64,000 bases of DNA from Sipunculus nudus (GCA_026874595.1 CM049312.1:65504929-65568928), one strand, 5' to 3'. Positions 49,718-63,556 are shown, numbered from the stretch's first letter. The notes: generated by a model from the letters alone, not told the origin. Translations and numbers: made by a program.

Positions 49718-51319
49718 TATATATTTGTAAATATATGAAAAGTACTATTCATGTAATACATGGCCCTGGTGATTTACTTAGGTTGAGCGGAATTGTAACA
49801 GAGGTTCTGCGTTGCCCGCTTTCAATTCAGGCTTACAACTATTGTTCAACCACGGGGAAAGTTCAAGTTCAGGCTGCAATACCTTTTAATTAAGAGAAGA
49901 CTTGACAGATTTTAATTTTTTAAAATGTAATATATGTTCCCGCTGGCTATAACATCGCCTTTTGTGGTGGCTCAGGGACCTGATACACGGGGTCACACTG
50001 TTCGGCGCTTGTCATTTCAGCTTACGCTCCTGGACATATCGCACAAATCCGTTGCGATAAATTTCCCATTCGGCCCATAGACCGTAAAGTCCATCCCATG
50101 GTTGGGATCTGGCGCACTTGCATATAATAATAGTTCCGTTCACGTGGTCTTGTTATGGTAAACAGACATAGTACACTTTATTTACTAACACGCAGAACAC
50201 TATCAAACTGAAAGGGAGGTCGTGAGAACGCTGCTGGGATGGTTTTACTGGGAAACTGTTGTATTAAGCACAACAAACTGGTAGTATAAACGGTTAGGCA
50301 TAATATTGCTCCTGTTTTTTTTTTGTTTTTTTTTCCTTTAAAAGAACGCAATTCTTTATCCCGATGTAAAATATACATTTTCGAAGAATGCCACCACGTA
50401 CATGGCTGTAAAAAAAATTGTCTGTATTATTTTTAACGAAAGGTGAAACGTTATGAAAGCACCCAGGTAAGTCAATAATTTTATATGATAAGGAATGTAT
50501 GTTACAGAAAAGAAAAGAAACTGACGCTGATTTATAACTGACAAACACAGAGCTCTCTTGCAACCTGCTGATGCGTGGTTATTTAAGAAGTATCATCGGT
50601 TTCAGAAGTATTCTACAAGTGGTACTTAATGTTACAGTTGCAATACAACATGTAAAACCCGCATTAGGACTCAAGTAACCACCAAACAATCAGCCATTTA
50701 ACACGGGCTCTGATCTCATCAAAAGGGCAAGGACGTAGCCACGTGTTTTTAACATGATTGGGATAAAAAAATGAGTGCATTCTACGTTCACTGGTTTCAT
50801 AAACAATACAGCATACTATCTTATGAAAAACAATACTGACTGCTAGAGAATGCATGACAACTGTCAATCGAAGCCATTAGAGTTTATTTGAAACAAGTAA
50901 ATATATAACCAGAGTAGAAGTACATAACCAGGACTTATTTCAAAGCATGGCTGATAAAAGGAAACTTTATCTTCGATTTTTAGAGTAATCTTGATATTTC
51001 CAAATTATATTTCTGATTGTTGTATTTTCATGCCTCAGTGAATATAGACATTCAAATTCCACATCAGTTTATAAGTAAAAACTACCATCCGCTTCACAAA
51101 AGACAATCAGTGTTAAATAATGATATCGAATTGCTGATTTATTTTTCATCATTTCAATCATTCCAAATTTAGTCCTCTACATAAAAAACATATAAGAAAC
51201 ATAACAGGCTATATTCATAAGTTTAAATCAGTTCTGTGTTATGTTGTCACAAGTATACTAAAATTAAATGTTAAATTTAATGTTAAAATTAAATCATCAA
51301 ACAACCGAGATAATATAGA

Positions 51320-52735
51320 TAATGCGTAGCTCACCCAGGACCCATGTGAGGTCACAGAACCTGGGTGACGCCAGGATAATCGTGTGTATCACCGGTCACG
51401 AAGTCCGAAACCGGAAAGAAATTCTGCAAAATAATTAGTTAAACAAGAATGACAAAAGAGGCTGTTATATCTAAAAAAATAAAAAATACTATTTATGAAA
51501 TACATGGCCCTAGTGATTTATTTAGGTTGAGCGGAATTGTAACAGAGGTTCTGCGTTGTCCGCTTTCTTTTACAGGCTTACAACTCTTGTTTAACCACGG
51601 TGCAAGTTCAGGTCCCGGCTGCAATACCTGTCTATTAAAAGAAGCCTTGCAGATTTTAATTTAAAAAAAGTGATCCCGCTGGCTTTAACATCCCCTGTTG
51701 TGGTGGCTCAGGGACCTAATACACGGGTCACTCTGTTCTGCGCTTGTCATTTCAGCTTAGGCCCCTTGACATATCGCACAAATCCGTTGCGATAGATTTT
51801 AAATTCGGCCCACGGACCGTAATGTCCACCCCGAAGAGATATTGGGAATATGAAGACCCATGTATGAACTAGTTTAGACTGCCTCTTGTTTGAGACCTGT
51901 CGCGCCTTGTTATGTTAAGCAGATATAGTTAACTGTATTTACTCGCGCGAAGAACCCTATCAAACTGAAGAGGAGTTCATGAGACCGCTGTTGGCCTGGT
52001 TTTGCTGGAAAACTTTTGTATTAACAAAACAGACTGATAGTGTTAAAGGATAAGGATAATATTGCTCCCGACTTTGTCACTTAAAAAGAACGCAATTCTT
52101 TATCCCGGTGTGATATATATAAGTTTTCGGATAATGCCATTACTTACATTGCTGTAAATTGTTTAAAGATAGGTGGTACGTGATATACAAAATGAAAGAA
52201 CTTGGGTAAGTCAATAATTTTAGATGTTAAAGAATATAATTATGTTACAGAAAAGATAAAAAAAACTGAAGCTGATTTACAACCGACTCACACAGAGCTC
52301 TCTTGCAAATTGCTGATGCGTGGTTATTTCAGAAGTTTTCTCGGTTTCAGAAATACTCGAAACGCGGTAATAAATATTACAGGGGCAATAAAACATGCAA
52401 AACCTGCATCAGGACTCAAGTAACCACCAAATAATCAGCCATTTCACACGGGCATTCGTCTTATCAGAAGGGCGAGAAAAATAGCACTAAGAGACACGTG
52501 TATATAACATGACTGGGATAATAAAAATAGATGCAGTCTAAGTTCATTGGTGTCATAGATAATATAGGACAATATATTAAGTGACACTGATGACCGTTAT
52601 GAAAATGCATAAACCACCGTTAATTGAAGTCCTTAAAGTTTATTTGAAACCAGTTAATATTTAACCAGTATATAAGTACAAAACTAGTACTATTTTTCAA
52701 AGTATGGCTGATAAAACTTTACTTCTAAATAGAAA
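51320..52735. repeat. Array block Z (partial unit)
   Basis: Starts within a SINE tail (51325-51470) and continues into sequence that follows the internal SINE in blocks X, Y and W: tacatggccctagtgattta at about 51501, the acgcaattctttatcccggt cysteine-frame region at about 52090, and the acagagctctcttgcaaatt region at about 52290. Ends near gtatggctgataaaacttta (52702). Confidence 0.75.
52202..52423 (+). other. Open frame over the second half of the cysteine-frame region, block Z
   Basis: A 73-codon frame ending HAKPASGLK. Its core KKTEADLQPTHTELSCKLLM parallels block X KETDADLQLTNSELSCNLLM and block W KETDADLQLTKTGLSCNLLM. In X it continues to a stop after about 60 codons. In Y a TAA interrupts it and in W a TAA interrupts it later. 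The listed start lies in what looks like a 41 to 45-bp intron (gtaagt...ttacag), so the true frame probably begins after that acceptor. No family is recognised. Confidence 0.25.
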
Positions 52736-53600
52736 TTTAATACTTATAAAAGGAATTCACTCCACCATTGTCCTCAATGTTCTCTGAATACGCGTTGCGT
52801 ATGACACTGTGCCATACCTCATTTTAAAGGTTATTGTCCTCGCAGGTATTATTAATAAATTTTTATTGTTATGTATTTTTTTATTTCCTAGCAATTAAAT
52901 TATTAATTTACCAACAATTGATAACATTCTTTTTCATAAGTTGAGGAAATTAATTATCAGACCTGTGATTGAGATGGGGAGTCTTTCCGATATAACACAT
53001 TGTTTGGTCATAACACTGAGACGAACCCCCCCCCCCCCCCCCCCTCTCAATTCACCTCTGAAATTTGCCCTATATAGCAGGGGACATCTGGATCCCTCAC
53101 TTTTTCCCGCAGTTACCTCACCGATATGAAAATGAACAATTTTAATGAACACATCATTTGGAGTGATTTTCGACTGGTTTCTAAATTACGTGTACGCCAT
53201 CACCGGAAACAGCCAAACAGTTGGCGGCAAAGATCGAAATGCCTATAATAACGGCCACGTGGTTACATAAATCCCTCCAAAAACACAAACGATGGCTTTC
53301 CTTCCTTATACCTACACTATACATTATTCTAACTTACGCCACTACATTCAGATATTTTTAATATTGCAATTCATACATTACTATCAACCAAAATCTGGAC
53401 ATCTCCATCCCTCTTGGTCTGGTATTGACTATTTACAAACCAACCAGTTCACAATATTTCTCTTCGTTTAACGTATATGAAATCTCTTTTCATTACACGC
53501 ACAACGTTCCTCAATTCATCCGTACACTGCCCTCCCCCCCCCCCCCCAAGACGTAAACACTCGGTTTACCGGGTATATTAGCTATTAAATACAATAAACA
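52736..53600. other. Unduplicated stretch between blocks Z and W
   Basis: Contains poly-C runs at 53026-53044 and near 53527-53547. No exon is recognised. The 62 to 72-codon frames at 52934-53152 run through the poly-C/poly-G tract and are discounted. Confidence 0.5.
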
Positions 53601-54208
53601 CAATATATATAAGTAAATCGTAAACATATAGGCAGGACATCAAAACCTCAAATTGCTGGTGATTCAGTAATATTTCCCTCAAGAAATCAAAATATTATAC
53701 CACCGACAAACCGACTTTTATTAAGAAATCGTATTAAACATAGAACTGTTAAAATACCACAAAATGTAGAAATATGGATAAACCGCCAAGTTAAGTTATT
53801 ATTTTTATGTGTTAATAAATGTTGATACGAAAGGGGACCTGGCACTGATTTACACCAGAACTGTGAGTTTGATACAGTATCTTTCAAAATTATCAGGTTA
53901 GGGTCTTAGCGAGGTGTTAAAAAAAAGACAAGTGTGCAGCGCTTGAATTATATGCTGAGGTACTCAGTTGAAAAAAAATATAACATTTTAAACTGTTCAA
54001 ACTCAGCTAACAATAAGGTTATAGCCTATATTAAGCACGCACTCTTATCGAATCAATTGAACAAGGAAGTAATGGTGTTTACTTCATGAGTCGGAACTGG
54101 AACGGAATAAAGTATAAGTTCGTATTGATATAACTGTCTTTTAGTTTTCTTATTGTCTTCTCGCATGGCCATCCTTATCAAAGTTAAGCTTAATTGTGCC
54201 AAGGAGAT

Positions 54209-57200
54209 TTAGGCCCGTATGCTAAAAAGCTGACTAAGTAAACCTGATATAGTCCATGTATCTGCTTAATCTCGTTCTGGCTAAAGCGGGATTATCAGTG
54301 TAGTATAAACGGTATGCACAAAGGAGGACGAAAGAAGGTTTAGCCAGACCAAGTACTAACTCCTTAAACCTGGTACTAAACCCAATATATGAATATTAAT
54401 GAAGGAGGTCTACAGGGCCACTATGGGGATTTCCCACGGAAAACAACAGTTAAGAGCAATTTTACTGCTGTCCTTTGCTGTACAGTGAATGTTAGGGCTA
54501 GTGACTGTGTAATAGTTGTGTTACCAATCCTATAAAACCTCCTACAACTGATATGTTGGTTAAAACATGTAAAATGAGCATCTTTAGTTCAAATTTTAAG
54601 CCATGCTGAGCTATTGTGATGGGTCTATGATCATTACAAGCCCGGATTTTTTATTTTTTTCCAAAGGGGGATGTCAAGAGACATCACAGTATATATTTAA
54701 AGGGTGAATTATATAACAAACACACAGTTAATATACATAAAAATATGCATATACTTTATGTTATATGGTTAGGCACTTGTGTGATATTTGGAGACCCCCC
54801 CCCCCCCCCCACCCTAAAATGTTGGTGATTTTGAAGGCAGTTATAACTATATACATTTCCCGGCTTCCCAGCATCAAACTGAAGAGCTTTATCAGTGGGG
54901 ACTGATATACAGGATTTTAATATGTGAGTAGATATTGGCCTTTAGTTACATATGGATACCAAATTCTCCATGCTTTAATCAAGCCATACAGGAATTGTTA
55001 CCTCTGACTTTTAGCGATATCAAGTAATTATCCTTAAAGATATTAGTATAAATTAATGAACCGCACCTCTTATAATGACAGTAAGCACGCAACGTAATGA
55101 GCCTCTAAAAATGCTGAGGCCAGATATGAACTATACTAGGATTTATAATACCATATATTAAATATTCTGGAAATCTATGGTAAATAATGCATTTTAGGGT
55201 ATTCGGAGAAATATTGTGCATAATTCAAAAGTCGGATAAAAAAAGGTTATTGAAGGGAGCAGGGAAGGGGTGTCCCAAACCCCAAAAAACCCTCTCTGGA
55301 TCTGAACTTAGTTCAATCTCTTTCGGTCAAGCCAGTAAAAAGGAAACACGATACTGACCCAGAAAGATCTTGGTAAACATCATGACAGTTCCTGCAGAAA
55401 TCTCCTGGAAAACGCTGTATTAGCTCCCTGAAAACCTTGAAACTTACATTTTCTGAATGTTATTTGCTTTTTGAACAAAATTTATAATAATAGCTCAAGG
55501 AAATAAAGTAATGCATATACTTCACACATGTACCACCCTGCTTGCAGTTTTTGGACAATATTGCCACAAACAGCTGCTCATGATGGTCACCTCACAGGTT
55601 TTACGTTTCACAAAAATCAGTCAATTTGGAGCAATAAATGATGAAACAAAGCTCCAGTTTCCCAATAAAATGAAGCAAAGATTGCTTCGAAATTTACTGC
55701 GCTTATTCATCTATATAGCTCGACCTACTGTATTTGAATATTGGTGCCATCTAAATGTTTAAGGGTTTACACGGAAATTCAAGATTGGAATTGAGACTTG
55801 CACCTGACTTTTAGTAAACTCTGCACTCTAACATGTGACTTGTCTTAAATTAATATAGAAAGAGCATCTCCGTCAGACCTTTAATCCCTTTTTAGTATGG
55901 AAATATATACAAAAACATAGGCCGAATACAATTATTGAAAAAATATGAATTACAAAAATTAGGTATCACTATAATCAGTCAATTTTGAGTGAAAATCCAA
56001 AATCCAGCTACAATCTCTGAATATAAATAATAATGCAAGGAATCCCTTGAAAACTGCATAATTCTTTTTCTTATGAGATATTGGCTCTCTCTGTGATTTT
56101 GAGACTGACATTCCAGAGTTTTGTGAGAGTTTTACCTCTGAACAATTATGATATTATCATGATCATAAATTATGATACAATTATTACCACTAAAACTGGT
56201 CCATTAAGCAAAAAAAAAAAATCCTCCAACATGTCAGTAATTATTGCATAATAATTGATAATAATATGTTATATATGTGACCCTTGGATATTTTTATAGA
56301 CTGAAAAATGCTGTAGTAGCACCACCTTTTTTTCATACCTATGTATATTTGCAGATAAAATTGCTAGGCTGACAAATAGCATTCACAGATGTTATTTTAG
56401 ATACTTTGCATTTTTTTACCATTACAATAAAATAGTACTTCTATCAAATATACGTTCCAATGATTTTGCAAAGTATTTGTCCAAAGATGTCTTTTAAAAA
56501 TAGGACTAACATTGATAAAATTTCAGTGCAAAAGCCCTGTATTGAGTGATATTTATACAAAAGCACGAATTTATCAGTTCACAGGGACTGTTGCGAAATT
56601 TGTATTATATGTAGATCTTACATTAATTCACTTTATGACCATGGGGTGGGGGGGGGGGGTGGTCACCAGAACTTTTTTGTAGGCTATCTCAATGGTTATT
56701 TTTAGACTTGCAAATATCATGCTGCATGCATTTTTGTTAGCACTATAAATGAGTCTGATTATATCAGGGATTTGGCGCGAAGTAAATACTGTTCATCATT
56801 ATTAAGTCCATGATTGAAAAGCATGCATGCTCTATAGTGATCATCTTGTTTTTACGTACGATCATCAGTGACGCAATTTTTCGCCCACAGTATCTCAAAG
56901 GTAATATTTTCTGATCTTGCTCAAATTCATTGGTATTGAAGACTCCAGATCAGTGGCGTGAAAGGCCCACTGAAAATCCAATATGGCCACCAGATTAAAA
57001 TGGACGATTTTTTATCACGCAGTATCTCAAGAGAATATGCGTGATCTTTTTTTCCAAGTCCATAGGGATGTTTGGTGCCCTTGAAGGCTCCTACCCATCA
57101 CATTACAGACCTCACTAATATCTAATATTCTTTCACAATTTTTAAATCTATTCTAATTACCAAGAGGGGCAATGCACCTCCCAATTTTAGACTCCTTTTA

Positions 57201-58478
57201 TATCTAATATGGCTGTCAGGCAAATATTCAAAAACTCTTGTATATTATATCAATAACAGATAATGCCTTGATTTAAATGACTCATACTCCTTATTAAATT
57301 ATTTTGGATCCCATACCTCAGTCCAGTATATGACACCAAAAATAATACCAGATAGCTACCATTTTGAATAACAGGTAATATTATTATTATTAGTATTGGT
57401 ATTAGTATTTGAGCAGTTATCATGGGTCGAATATTTTAGATAATCTTGTTCATTCCAAATTCTAGAACCAAATACCTATGATATATATTCTGTAAGAGGA
57501 TGCGAACTTTTACACGTTTTAACAAAAGGGTAAAAATTCATATAAGCAAATGAAACTGAGCTTGATATATAATTTTTATATTAAATATGGCAACATCATA
57601 GAAATTACTTTCATGTAATATTTTATTTTTCTATTGAGTAAAGTTTTTGTATACATTTCCTTGTGTTTAGTTTTTTGACACTCTACCTGGTATATAGAGT
57701 ATAAATGCACGTCGAAATGACTTTTATATTGCACATGAAAATGACCTTGGTCTTCCGTGTCAAATGCTTTTGGTAAGGAAATATTTTCATAAACTGTACG
57801 AAAAATGTTATGAGATTTGTTATGTTCATTTTATGACTTAAAAGGTCAATGATTAATGTCAATTTTATATTCAGTTACTAGTGGATCAACCATTGGGTCT
57901 ATGGTATTAAAATATATTGATAAAGCCAGATTTCAGCATCTTTTTTAGTTGCAGTCTGTGTCAAAGGTCATGGACTAAAACAGTAAATAAAATAATATTA
58001 TACGGTTTAGTGCCACAGATTTACATGCTATAACGAACATTTAAACACAATTCCAAAAGAAAAGTTATTGTTATATTCCTGCTTTTTTGCTACAAATCAA
58101 ACGTATTACATGTGACACTGTTTTTCCTAATTTTATCATAAGGGTCTTCAACTAGAATTGCTTTGAGAGCCAATATCAGTATATCACATGTATTTAGGGT
58201 TAATAAATTATTTGAGTGAAAACATTTTTATATATTAATACTTTTAACAGCCCAGAAAATGGTTCAAATGCAATCCATTCCCATGAATTTTAGTACTTAG
58301 TCCGACCTTAAACTACCCCCCTACCAGGTCTAACTTTTTGCTTAAATCTCAAACTAAAATGCAAAGATAAACTCAGTTTATCTCTAGTCTGTTTTTGAGC
58401 ATACGGTCTAAATTTTAAGTTGGTCTGCAGATTAAAGTGAGACTAACCATTAATCGGCCTTTGTGCATACGGCCCTTA
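54209..58478. mobile_element. PIF/Harbinger-like insertion with TTA target duplication
   Basis: The element spans 54212-58475 (4264 bp). Its left end is ggcccgtatgctaaaaagctga. Its right end in reverse complement is gggccgtatgcacaaaggccga. A second ccgtatgc/cggtatgc motif lies within about 110 bp of each end (near 54310 and 58400). It is flanked by TTA on both sides (54209-54211 and 58476-58478). The uninterrupted site gatttaaagtttatctgaca is present at 37178 and, slightly altered, near 35130 and 48393, so both boundaries are read directly. A 3-bp TWA target duplication with short inverted ends is characteristic of PIF/Harbinger elements. No transposase or Myb-like frame is visible inside, so it is non-autonomous or eroded. 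Confidence 0.7.
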
Positions 58479-59397
58479 AAGTTTATCTAACAGCCGTATA
58501 TCAGTCAGAGACACCAGCGCATAAGATTGTGAACACTAATTTGTAAAACTTAAAATCAGCAAGACAAACCTAATGAACGATTGTCAATTATTATTTTTAG
58601 CATGTTAAAGCGCTGATCATTTAGTTTCGTTCACAAAGATCGTTTATGAATGAAGGTGATGATACTATTGAGCATATCAAACCTCTCATAATAAATTATT
58701 GACTGAGTTGTTGATTTTTTTAGGTTGCAAACCTGAGGCATGCCACAAAATGATTGTCTCTAAATTAGTATAATGCCGGGGAGAAAAAAGACATCTAAAT
58801 TAGGAATATACGACTAATATTCACACCCTATTTCATCAAATACCACTGAACTGTGTAACAGATATCTAACTAATTTCATAAAGCAGAACTTCCTCATTTG
58901 CGCTAGAGACACTGCAACATCATGCACTATGATGTGATTATTAATATCTACGGACGCACGCATAGCTTCAACACATAGCATTATCCTTTTCTAGGTAGCG
59001 AGGACGATTTTTAAGAAACAAGTCACAGATATGAGCAGAACGTTTGAGCAACATTTCCACAATTAAGGAGGAAATATAATAATTTTCAAATATGGTAGAC
59101 TTTATAATTCTAAATATTAAAAAAGAAGAATACTGAAACGTAGCGTAAAACAAGGGGAAGGAAGGAGAGAGAGAGAGAGAGAGAGAGAATAAAGGAGACG
59201 GACAGTAAAGCAGACATACAGATATATACAGAATGAGGTGTTTAAAAGTGAAGGATGTTATAGTCACATAAAGTTTTCATGCTTAAGGACTGTTATTCAC
59301 TTTTTTCATAGTGCCGCATGAAATGAGAGGAAGTGATTGCAAGCTCGGACTTTTGTCTTACATTAATGCATTTAAATGTGAATGCTATACTCTATAT

Positions 59398-59755
59398 TTT
59401 ACCGGATTCTGTGGTCGAAGGGTAGGCTACAGTGTAACATACCAGGAAGTCGCGAGTTCTGATCTCAGCTGAGGCTTTGAGTTTCTTCACGGGCGACCCC
59501 TACCCAGGGTAAGTGCTAAGGATGCGTAATGGGAAGACTATACTTCACAGTCGTGTTTCACTCACAAACGAATATGCCCTTCGGGAGTTCATCGAAAGGA
59601 GTACATCCAGGACCAGCATGTGAAGTACACAGAACTTGGGTTACGCAAGGATAATCGCTAGTATCCCCCAACCCGTAGTCCGAAACCGGAAAGGAATTCT
59701 GCATAATACTTAGTTAAACAAGAATTACAAAAAAGAGGCAGTTATCTCTCCCAAT
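59398..59755 (+). mobile_element. tRNA-derived SINE, full-length copy, block W
   Basis: Head ctgtggtcgaagggtaggct, B-box-like gcgagttctgatctcagct, then body and tail collinear with 49362-49717. The tail ends atacttagttaaacaagaat. Same position in the block as the X and Y copies. Confidence 0.8.
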
Positions 59756-61429
59756 AAATATATTTAAAAAAAGTATTAAACATGGAATACATGGCCCTGG
59801 TGATTTACTTAGGTCGAGCGGAATTGTAACAGAGGTTCTGTATTATCCGCTTTCTTTTCAGGCTTACACCTGTTGTTTAACCACGGTGAAAGTTCAAGTT
59901 CAGGCTGCAATAACTGTCAATTAAGAGAAGCCTTCACAGTTTTTTTTTAAATGTCTTATATGTTCCCGCTGGCCATAACATCGCGTGTTGCGGTGGCTCA
60001 GGGATCTGATACACTGAGTCACACTGTCCTAGGCTTGTCATTTCAGCTTAGGCCCCTGGACATATCGCACAAATCTGTTGCGATAGATTTTACATTCTGC
60101 CCATAGACCTTAATGTTCATCCCATGGTATGGATCTGGCGCACTTACACATAATCGTAGTTCCGTTCACGCGGGCTTGTTAAGGTAAACAGGCATAGTAA
60201 ACTGTATTTACTAACACGCAGAACCCTATCAAACTGAAGCGGAGGTCCTGATAATGCTGTTGGGATGGCTTTGCTGGGACACTGTTGCATTTAGCACAAC
60301 AAACGTGTAAACGGTTAGACATAATTTTGCTCCTGTGTTTTCCCGTACAAAAGAACGCAATTCCTTATCCCGATGTAAAATATTCATTCTCGAAACATCC
60401 CACCACGTACATGGCTGCAAAAATGTTGACAGTTTTATTTTTAACGAAACGTGATGACAGAACCAAGGTAAGTCAATAATTTTATATGTTAAAGAATGTA
60501 TGTTACAGAAAAGCAAAGAAACTGACGCTGATTTACAACTGACTAAAACAGGGCTCTCTTGCAACCTGCTGATGCGTGGTTATTTCAGAAGTTTCATCGG
60601 TTTCAGAAGTATTCTATAAGTGGTACTTAATGTTACAGGTGCAATTCAACATGTATACCCGCATTAGAACACAAATATAACCACCAAATAATGAGCCATT
60701 GAACACGGGCACTGGTCTTATCAAAAGGGCGAGGACGTAGACACGTGTTTTTATCATGATTGGGATAAAAAAAATGGGTGCATTCTAAGTTCATTGGTTT
60801 CATAGACAATTTAGCATAATATCTAACGAGACACAATGCTGACTGCTAGAAAATGCATAAACCACTTTTAATCGAAGACCTTAAAATTTCTTTGAAACCA
60901 GTAAATTTATAACGAGTATATAAGTACATAACCAGGACTATATTTCAAAGCATGGCTGATAAAAGGAAACTGTATCTTCGATTTTTAGAGTATTCTTTAT
61001 ATCTTTCAAATTGAATTTCGTATTGTTACATTTTCATGCCTCAGTGAATAAATATATTCAAATTCCTCATCAGGTAATAAATAAAAACTACCATCCGATG
61101 CTTCACAAAAGACAATCAGTATAAAATGTATAATCATGTATATTCATGACATTGAATTGCTGAACTATTTTTTTTATTATTTTAATCATTCCAATTTTAG
61201 TCCGCGACATCAATTACATATAAGAAACATATCAGGCTATATTCAGATATTAAAATTAGTTATGTGTTGTGTTGTCACAATTACAAGTATACTGGAATTT
61301 AATGTTAAATTTTATGTTAAAATCAAAACATCAAACGACTAAGATAATACAGATATGCATTTGACAACAACTACTATTTTTATCAATCCATTAACAAGAA
61401 AATGTTGAAACATTATACCTGACGACAAT

Positions 61430-61575
61430 ATGTAGTTCACCCAGGACACATGTTAGGAACAGAACCTTGGTGACGCCAGGATAATCATGTGTATCACCCG
61501 TCAGGTGGACCGTAACCGGAATAGGATTCTGCATAATATTTAGTTAAACAAGCATTACAAAAATAATTTAGTTAG
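61430..61575 (+). mobile_element. SINE tail fragment, block W
   Basis: Same fragment as 39945-40090, with gccaggataatcatgtgtat then ggaccgtaaccgg and atatttagttaaacaagcat. Followed by aataatttagttagcc as in block X, unlike block Z. Confidence 0.6.
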
Positions 61576-62966
61576 CCCGGCGCTAATTAATCTAACGCAA
61601 GAGTCTTCTGGATTTTCTCAAGATCACACAATCGGCATTTATTGCAGCCCATTTTGAGTAACCGAGGAACTGAAATTCCAATAAAAATATACATTAAAAC
61701 TCATTGGAATAAATATATGGTTCCACTGTTTAACATAATAATTACCGGATGTAATAGTACCGGTATTTTTTATATAAATTGTGAAAAGGATAACTTTAAT
61801 ACAATCAATGCGTCTATTGTCAGAGGAGTAAGTTTCTTCTCAAATTTATCTCCGTTAGTATTTAATGTAAATATTGGAACAATCGTAAGTTTGCACAACA
61901 TATTTTTATAAAAAAAATCATCGTATGGCGTGCGAACGTGTGTGAAGCTGTCGTTGCAAATGACGCCTAAGTTATAGCTGGGCTGCGGTAAACATGAGTG
62001 ATAATACGAGAACGACGCCGTCAGTGACAGAGCAAGCGATTGCTCACTGGTATCCATCAAAATGAAAGTCATCCGTACATGGGCGTCATTTTATTTAGTT
62101 ATCGACGAAATACTAAAATAAAAGGCTTACTTTTAATATCTGTCAGAAGTGTGACCATTGATGCAAACTTTAAGAATTCCAAAGTTATACAAGGAAAGTG
62201 TATCACGGTATAACTTTATGCAGTGTCCGCATCTATCCCAAAATCGATCCAGTGATTCCTGAACATGAGACCCTCTAGAAATAATTGTTGCACATAATTC
62301 TTGAGAAAGAAACTATATGCGCATTCATAATCATCTCGGTCAATTTTAATCCAGTGATTAACTGCTAAGTTACTGGATATATCGCTCTCCGCTTCAGCGG
62401 GCTTCGGCAGATTATACTCAATTTATGATATGATATTTAATAAGATTGCTTCGAATGTGTGTGTGTGTGTTGAAGATCTTCGAGTCAGATTATCAGACAA
62501 TCTTTATTGTGAAGGATTGTTTATCTATTATTATAATTATGATTATTATTATTACTATGTTGTATGTGTCATTATTGATATTAATTGATTAATTATTATT
62601 TATAATTTTATATCACTTCGATTGATTTCAACTATCTTGGATCATTTTTTAACTGAAATATAGATCATTCTTAAAGTATGCCATACAATACGTGGGGGTC
62701 ACCAATTATGTATTCTTGTCTTTGCAAATTATTTGATAATTGATAGATCTTGATGTAAGGTGAGTAAAGAGTAAAGACCTTATGTCTTATACTGGTTCCA
62801 AGGACCATAAGCAGAAAATTATACGGCGTGTAAGCCTTACTGATAATATGTGATATTGATCATCCTCCGCAAAACCCTGTATCTCCAGTAAAAATACTAA
62901 TAAATAGTTCATTATTACTTGCATGACAAGGAAAACTATAGGCCCATTGCATTGTCACCAGTCATT

Positions 62967-63121
62967 TCCAAATAACTTGAAATGTTACTGTATTCTAGAA
63001 TGGTTGATTATGTGTACCACTGATAATCAGTTTGGCTATAAGAAAGCACTTGGCACTGAACTCTGCATTTACACTCTCAAAGAATGTCCAAACTAATCTC
63101 GGTTCAAAGATGTTTTTGTGA
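62967..63121. other. Short gap after block W
   Basis: Similarity to block X ends at about 62960 (gtcaccagtcatt). No separate feature was recognised before the LINE fragment. Confidence 0.4.
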
Positions 63122-63350
63122 GCCCTTGACGCTACAGCAGCTTTCGACAGATTGCCATATACATCTTTTTTCAACAAGCTCTTAGGACGAAACCTTTCCA
63201 TTTTATTATTAGAGCACTTGGTATATTAATCAGTTTACGTATGTCAGATGGAACTTCACAGATTAAAAAAACTTCGAGGTCACAAACGAATTCAAGGGGA
63301 ATATTTTCGTCTTTGTTATTCAATATTTACATGCATGACGAGCGTTGACC
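63122..63350 (+). pseudogene. LINE-type reverse transcriptase fragment
   Basis: Plus-strand frame LDATAAFDRLPYTSFFNKLL, then GRNLS, ends in a stop. A second frame further on reads GIFSSLLFNIYMHDE. These match the non-LTR retrotransposon reverse transcriptase blocks of the type LDAxKAFDRVxxxxLFxxL and QGxxLSPLLFNIYM, in the right order and spacing. The Y/FADD block was not found downstream. Stops and frame changes show it is dead. Confidence 0.6.
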
Positions 63351-63504
63351 ATAATAATCAGGCAACGGGATGTTGTGGATGTCAGTTATGAATATAACAC
63401 ATTTCATAATATTGATTTTGACAAATCTAAAACAGTATGTATGCATACTCTCTCACAAAAAACAAATGGGGAGGTTGGTAAGTACTGAAGGGCAGTGATT
63501 TTAT

Positions 63505-63556
<52 letters not shown>

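Larger units (their letters stand above)
47160..51320. repeat. Array block Y
   Basis: Collinear with 35970-39945, that is, the end of block V plus most of block X. It has gatatttaaagtgaaggctg (47176), a head-only SINE (47337-47400), BRICHOS last-exon relic (47490-47590), the alpha region (47870-48240), TATA-like cctatataagcacgcactct (48203), (GA)n (49090-49170), full SINE (49362-49717) and the cysteine-frame region (50346-50600). The duplication therefore included the V/X junction. Confidence 0.8.
53601..62966. repeat. Array block W, interrupted by a 4.3 kb insertion
   Basis: The alpha region at 53640-54211 stops at aggagattta and resumes at 58476 with ttaaagtttatctaacagcc. Then come ggacgcacgcatagcttcaa (58951), (GA)n (59163-59188), a full SINE (59398-59755), the cysteine-frame region (60354-60600), a SINE tail (61430-61575), the tgcgaacgtgtgtgaagctg region (61931) and the ataatatgtgatattgatc region (62840). 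Collinear with block X. Confidence 0.8.

Noticed and set aside
52934-53152. Frames running through poly-C/poly-G
   Set aside because: Proline or glycine runs come from the homopolymer; no other support.
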